In this document: piece after piece, positions 61,400-64,000 of the stretch | How the letters are laid out: every line of letters begins with the position of its first letter | How positions within the stretch are numbered: position 1 is the first letter of the stretch | Assembly: GCA_028023455.1 (NCBI GenBank) | Contig: JAQFVV010000228.1 | Span: forward strand, 1,509,591-1,573,590 | Direction: 5' to 3' | Source: Epiperipatus broadwayi | Taxonomy: Eukaryota; Onychophora; Udeonychophora; Euonychophora; Peripatidae | DNA length: 64,000 nt | Translations under genes and position numbers: made by a program | The notes under the pieces: model-generated | The model's database searches: none | What the model was told of the DNA's origin: nothing | What the model saw: the letters and a program-made list of their open reading frames with translations, nothing else

Positions 61400-64000
61400 T
61401 TTAACAGCTTTCTGAAATTTATTTCTTAAAATGAAGACTGATATTGTCTTTTCTCAAAAAATAATTTTCAATGTTTTTAATATTTTTCATTTGAATATAT
61501 AAAATATATCTAAGTTTGATGAATTTGTAGCTTTTAAATAATTTTCCTATGGGTTTTTGTGATATGATAATTTTAACTGAATCTTGGATTTCTATGGAAG
61601 AGCAGAATTTTTACATTCTGAATGGATATTCAAATATCTGTTCTCTATACACTCATTCATGATTAGGAGGTGTATTAATTTTTGTAAATAAATCAAGAAG
61701 TATTAATTGTAATTATCATACTCCAACTTTCCTTCTGCACAATGTATTGTGATTAATAACATTTCATTCTTCTTACACTTTAAAGCAAAATATATGTATT
61801 TATTCTTTACAGTTTCGAATAAATAAATATATTTTGCTTTAAAGTGTAAGAAGAGTGAAATGTTATTATATGTTATATAAAAAAAGCAAAAATAAAAAAG
61901 GAAAGAGGAAAAAGTATTGTATTAATCTGAGTTTATCAATTTACTTTTCTCTTACTGCTTTATGTAAATTATGTAAAAAGTGCCATTCTAGATTTTATTG
62001 CTGAACATGATGTATTGTTATCTGATTTACATTGTTCTTAAGTTATGTTTATGAGTGAAATGAATTCCTTTAACCTGTTTATTATCAATTCCTCTCTTTC
62101 TTTTTTGAAAGACTGCAGTAAGAAATTCAGTCATATTTGCAACATTTTATTTTTAAACATTTATTCTATATCATATGTTGATAATATTTACATTATTAAA
62201 TTATTACAAATATAAAAACAAAAGACATTTCAAAAGTTAATACTTGAATTTTTTAAAATAGAAAAATATATTAAACTGAATTTTTAACTATAATAATGTT
62301 TTTCATTATTGAACCATAACGTTGATTATTCATAAAAATTGCACTATGCTTATTTAAATTCCATTTTTTAAATAGAAAAAATTTTGATTGAGACATTATT
62401 AAAAAAATGTTTTTAAAAGTAAAAATTATTATTTTATTAAAATCTCACAGAAAATTTTTTCACCAGTATTTATGAGAGTAATAAGTCATTAGCCAATAAA
62501 AACAACTGATTTTATAGTATATACATTTTTACAATTTGTCTTCTTAAAAACAAACCTTTTCAAATAAACTCTTAAGTTTAATCAGGTACTTTTTTGATTT
62601 AAAATAAATATTTTACAAATATATTGCTTAAATAAACTTAAATATGTAAATAAATAACTGAATATTACATTTTTTAATACTAAAACAAACATACACTTGA
62701 TATTGCCTTGAGTCCAAATAATTTACCAATCAATGATGCACAGCATTGTCAGCTTGCTTTCATACTCAAATTTTATATAAGGTCTGTATGATTCTGACAT
62801 CTTTAGATTTTTTTAAGCCAATAATTTTGATTAATGACTTCTAATTAAAAAAAGAGTACATGCAAACTAACATTATGGATACCTATAAAATAGTGGGGGG
62901 AATGCCCAAATTATCATAATGCCCAAAACACCTCAAAATAAGTGATTTTGTAGCAATAAGAAAAGAAAATGTTAATGGGTATATTTTTTCTTCTCCGTGT
63001 ATAATTTATGCTTGTCAATCTACATTTGATAGTATATTTATAAATGAAATCAGCACTAAATTATAAATCATCTTTATTTAAAAGTTTTGGTTTCAGATCA
63101 TTTTACAAATGTATTAAAAATTAGTTGAATATTCATTTATATGTTAATAAATTATCCCATAACAAACTAATTGATTATTATCAGAATAGAAGTGAGATTG
63201 TATTTTGTGCTTTGAATGATATTGATTCATTTTTTTTTAAATTTCAAAATATTTGTAAATCTTTAATTATAAAATCAATAGATTATTTTAAATTGGTAAG
63301 TATTAATAAAAGACATTATGCATGAATAATTAATGATTTAGCATAAAATAGTAATCAAAAATGATTTAAAATCCTTGGATGGAGTTTTACTGAATTTAAA
63401 AAAACTAAAGGCTGAAATTAAATTTGATATCAGGAAATTAAAATTTCAATATTATCAAAAAATTATTAATAATAAAAATATATCTTTGAAATGTAAATTT
63501 ATTAATTCTTTAAGTAAAAAAATATTTGTCTAATGATAATTTTTTTTAAAGTTCAAAATAATGAAAAATGTATTACTAACTTTTTATTTTTTCCCCCCAT
63601 AGGTTACTGTAAGATTCATCATTTCTTTGTTTGTCTTAATTCTTTTATGTATATAAGTTCTGATTTTCAATAGTTATGTTTAAATATCATTTGTTCAGCT
63701 GAATTAAATAATTTAACACTGAAGATACTTAATGAAATAAATCAATTTTTATACTTATTCTCTTTTCTTAAACACCAGAATTGCTTCCTACATGTTTGAC
63801 AATTTGTATTATTATAGCGAGTTTTAAAAAGAATAATCCCTTATCATTTGCTGATTGACTTCTGTTATTTTAGGTAATTTTTAAATTATTGGAAATCTGT
63901 GGATATTCATAAAATATTCGTTTAAAAATAATATTGTTAGAACATCAAAACACTTTTGATTCTGATAAAAGTATATTGGATGCTTTCGATAATCATTTGC
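61400..64000 (+). mobile_element. CR1/L2-like LINE, endonuclease part, running off the window
   Basis: The plus strand carries an APE-type endonuclease. ILTESWISMEEQNFYILNGY (61572-61631) matches the LTETW block. A frame interruption and GGVLIFVNKS (about 61668-61697) follow. Then CQSTFDSIFINEIS (about 63015-63055; usual TLIDNIF.N) and VLVSDHF (about 63085-63105), which holds the SDH catalytic block. The linker continues as YYQNRSEI (63158-63181) and INKRHYA (63304-63324). FWKSVD (about 63890) and ILDAFDNHL (about 63973-63999) are the pre-RT blocks. The RT should begin beyond 64000. Stops and a hairpin insertion (61754-61868) break the protein. Confidence 0.72.
61754..61868. repeat. Near-perfect 51-bp hairpin inside the LINE
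   Basis: Arms at 61754-61804 and 61818-61868 pair at all but about two or three positions around a 13-nt loop (CTTTACAGTTTCG). The stem includes ATTCTTCTTACACTTTAAAG and its complement. It lies within the endonuclease coding region and disrupts it. The near-identity implies recent formation, by inverted duplication or insertion of a small snap-back element. A small-RNA precursor is a formal alternative. Confidence 0.9.

Noticed and set aside
1-64000. CRISPR array, bacterial operon, prophage or functional tRNA/rRNA gene
   Set aside because: No regularly spaced direct repeats, no dense co-directional genes with ribosome-binding sites, and no intact tRNA or rRNA sequence; the window is eukaryotic.

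Overview
This is a eukaryotic, almost certainly invertebrate metazoan, nuclear window. By eye it is roughly three quarters A+T. It holds many homopolymer runs and microsatellites, no operon-like gene packing, and no host protein-coding gene that I can recognise. Nearly everything identifiable is a dead or decaying transposable element. The mixture (RTE-type LINEs, CR1/L2-like and jockey-like LINEs, a Penelope-like element, a Ty3/gypsy element, tRNA-derived SINEs, fold-back repeats and one SPIN-like hAT MITE) fits a mollusc, chelicerate or another repeat-rich invertebrate. I cannot name the species.

Layout. Positions 1-9.4 kb are AT-rich non-coding DNA. From 9.5 to 10.7 kb and from 16.9 to 18.7 kb lie two antisense RTE copies that share a leader repeat at their 5' ends and carry complementary internal deletions: one kept reverse transcriptase (RT), the other kept endonuclease (EN). 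A SINE and a broken antisense Penelope-like element occupy 24.9-27.0 kb. RTE 3' ends and SINE heads are scattered over 28.1-30.8 kb. An unexplained 146-codon open frame is at 32.2-32.6 kb and a GC-rich island at 33.2-33.5 kb. The SPIN-like hAT MITE is at 35.7 kb. A nest follows: two fold-back repeats (37.7-38.7 kb) abut a nearly full-length antisense LINE (38.7-42.2 kb). A half copy of the second fold-back is at 45.0 kb, an RTE tail at 46.3 kb, a 3'-truncated antisense gypsy element at 47.2-49.9 kb, a sense RTE copy at 51.4-53.0 kb and a jockey-like RT fragment at 55.5 kb. Another fold-back copy, flanked by a perfect 14-bp duplication, is at 57.3 kb. CR1/L2-like LINE pieces fill 59.7-64.0 kb; the last runs off the right edge and contains an almost perfect 50-bp hairpin.

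Most interesting item. The fold-back family at 38.2, 45.0 and 57.3 kb carries a hammerhead-ribozyme-like motif: CTGATGA core, short stem II, GAAAC, a tiny stem III with the cleavage triplet GTC, and a long stem I whose two strands can be paired by eye. Stem II shows one compensatory change between copies. Hammerheads are known in Penelope-like elements and in small non-autonomous retroelements, and a Penelope-like element is present in this window. The family may therefore be a ribozyme-bearing, inverted, non-autonomous retroelement. One non-canonical A/A apposition next to the core is a real caveat.

All element proteins are broken by stops, frameshifts or lost catalytic residues, so no autonomous activity is expected from this window. 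All assignments come from reading translations and repeats by eye; no database search was possible.
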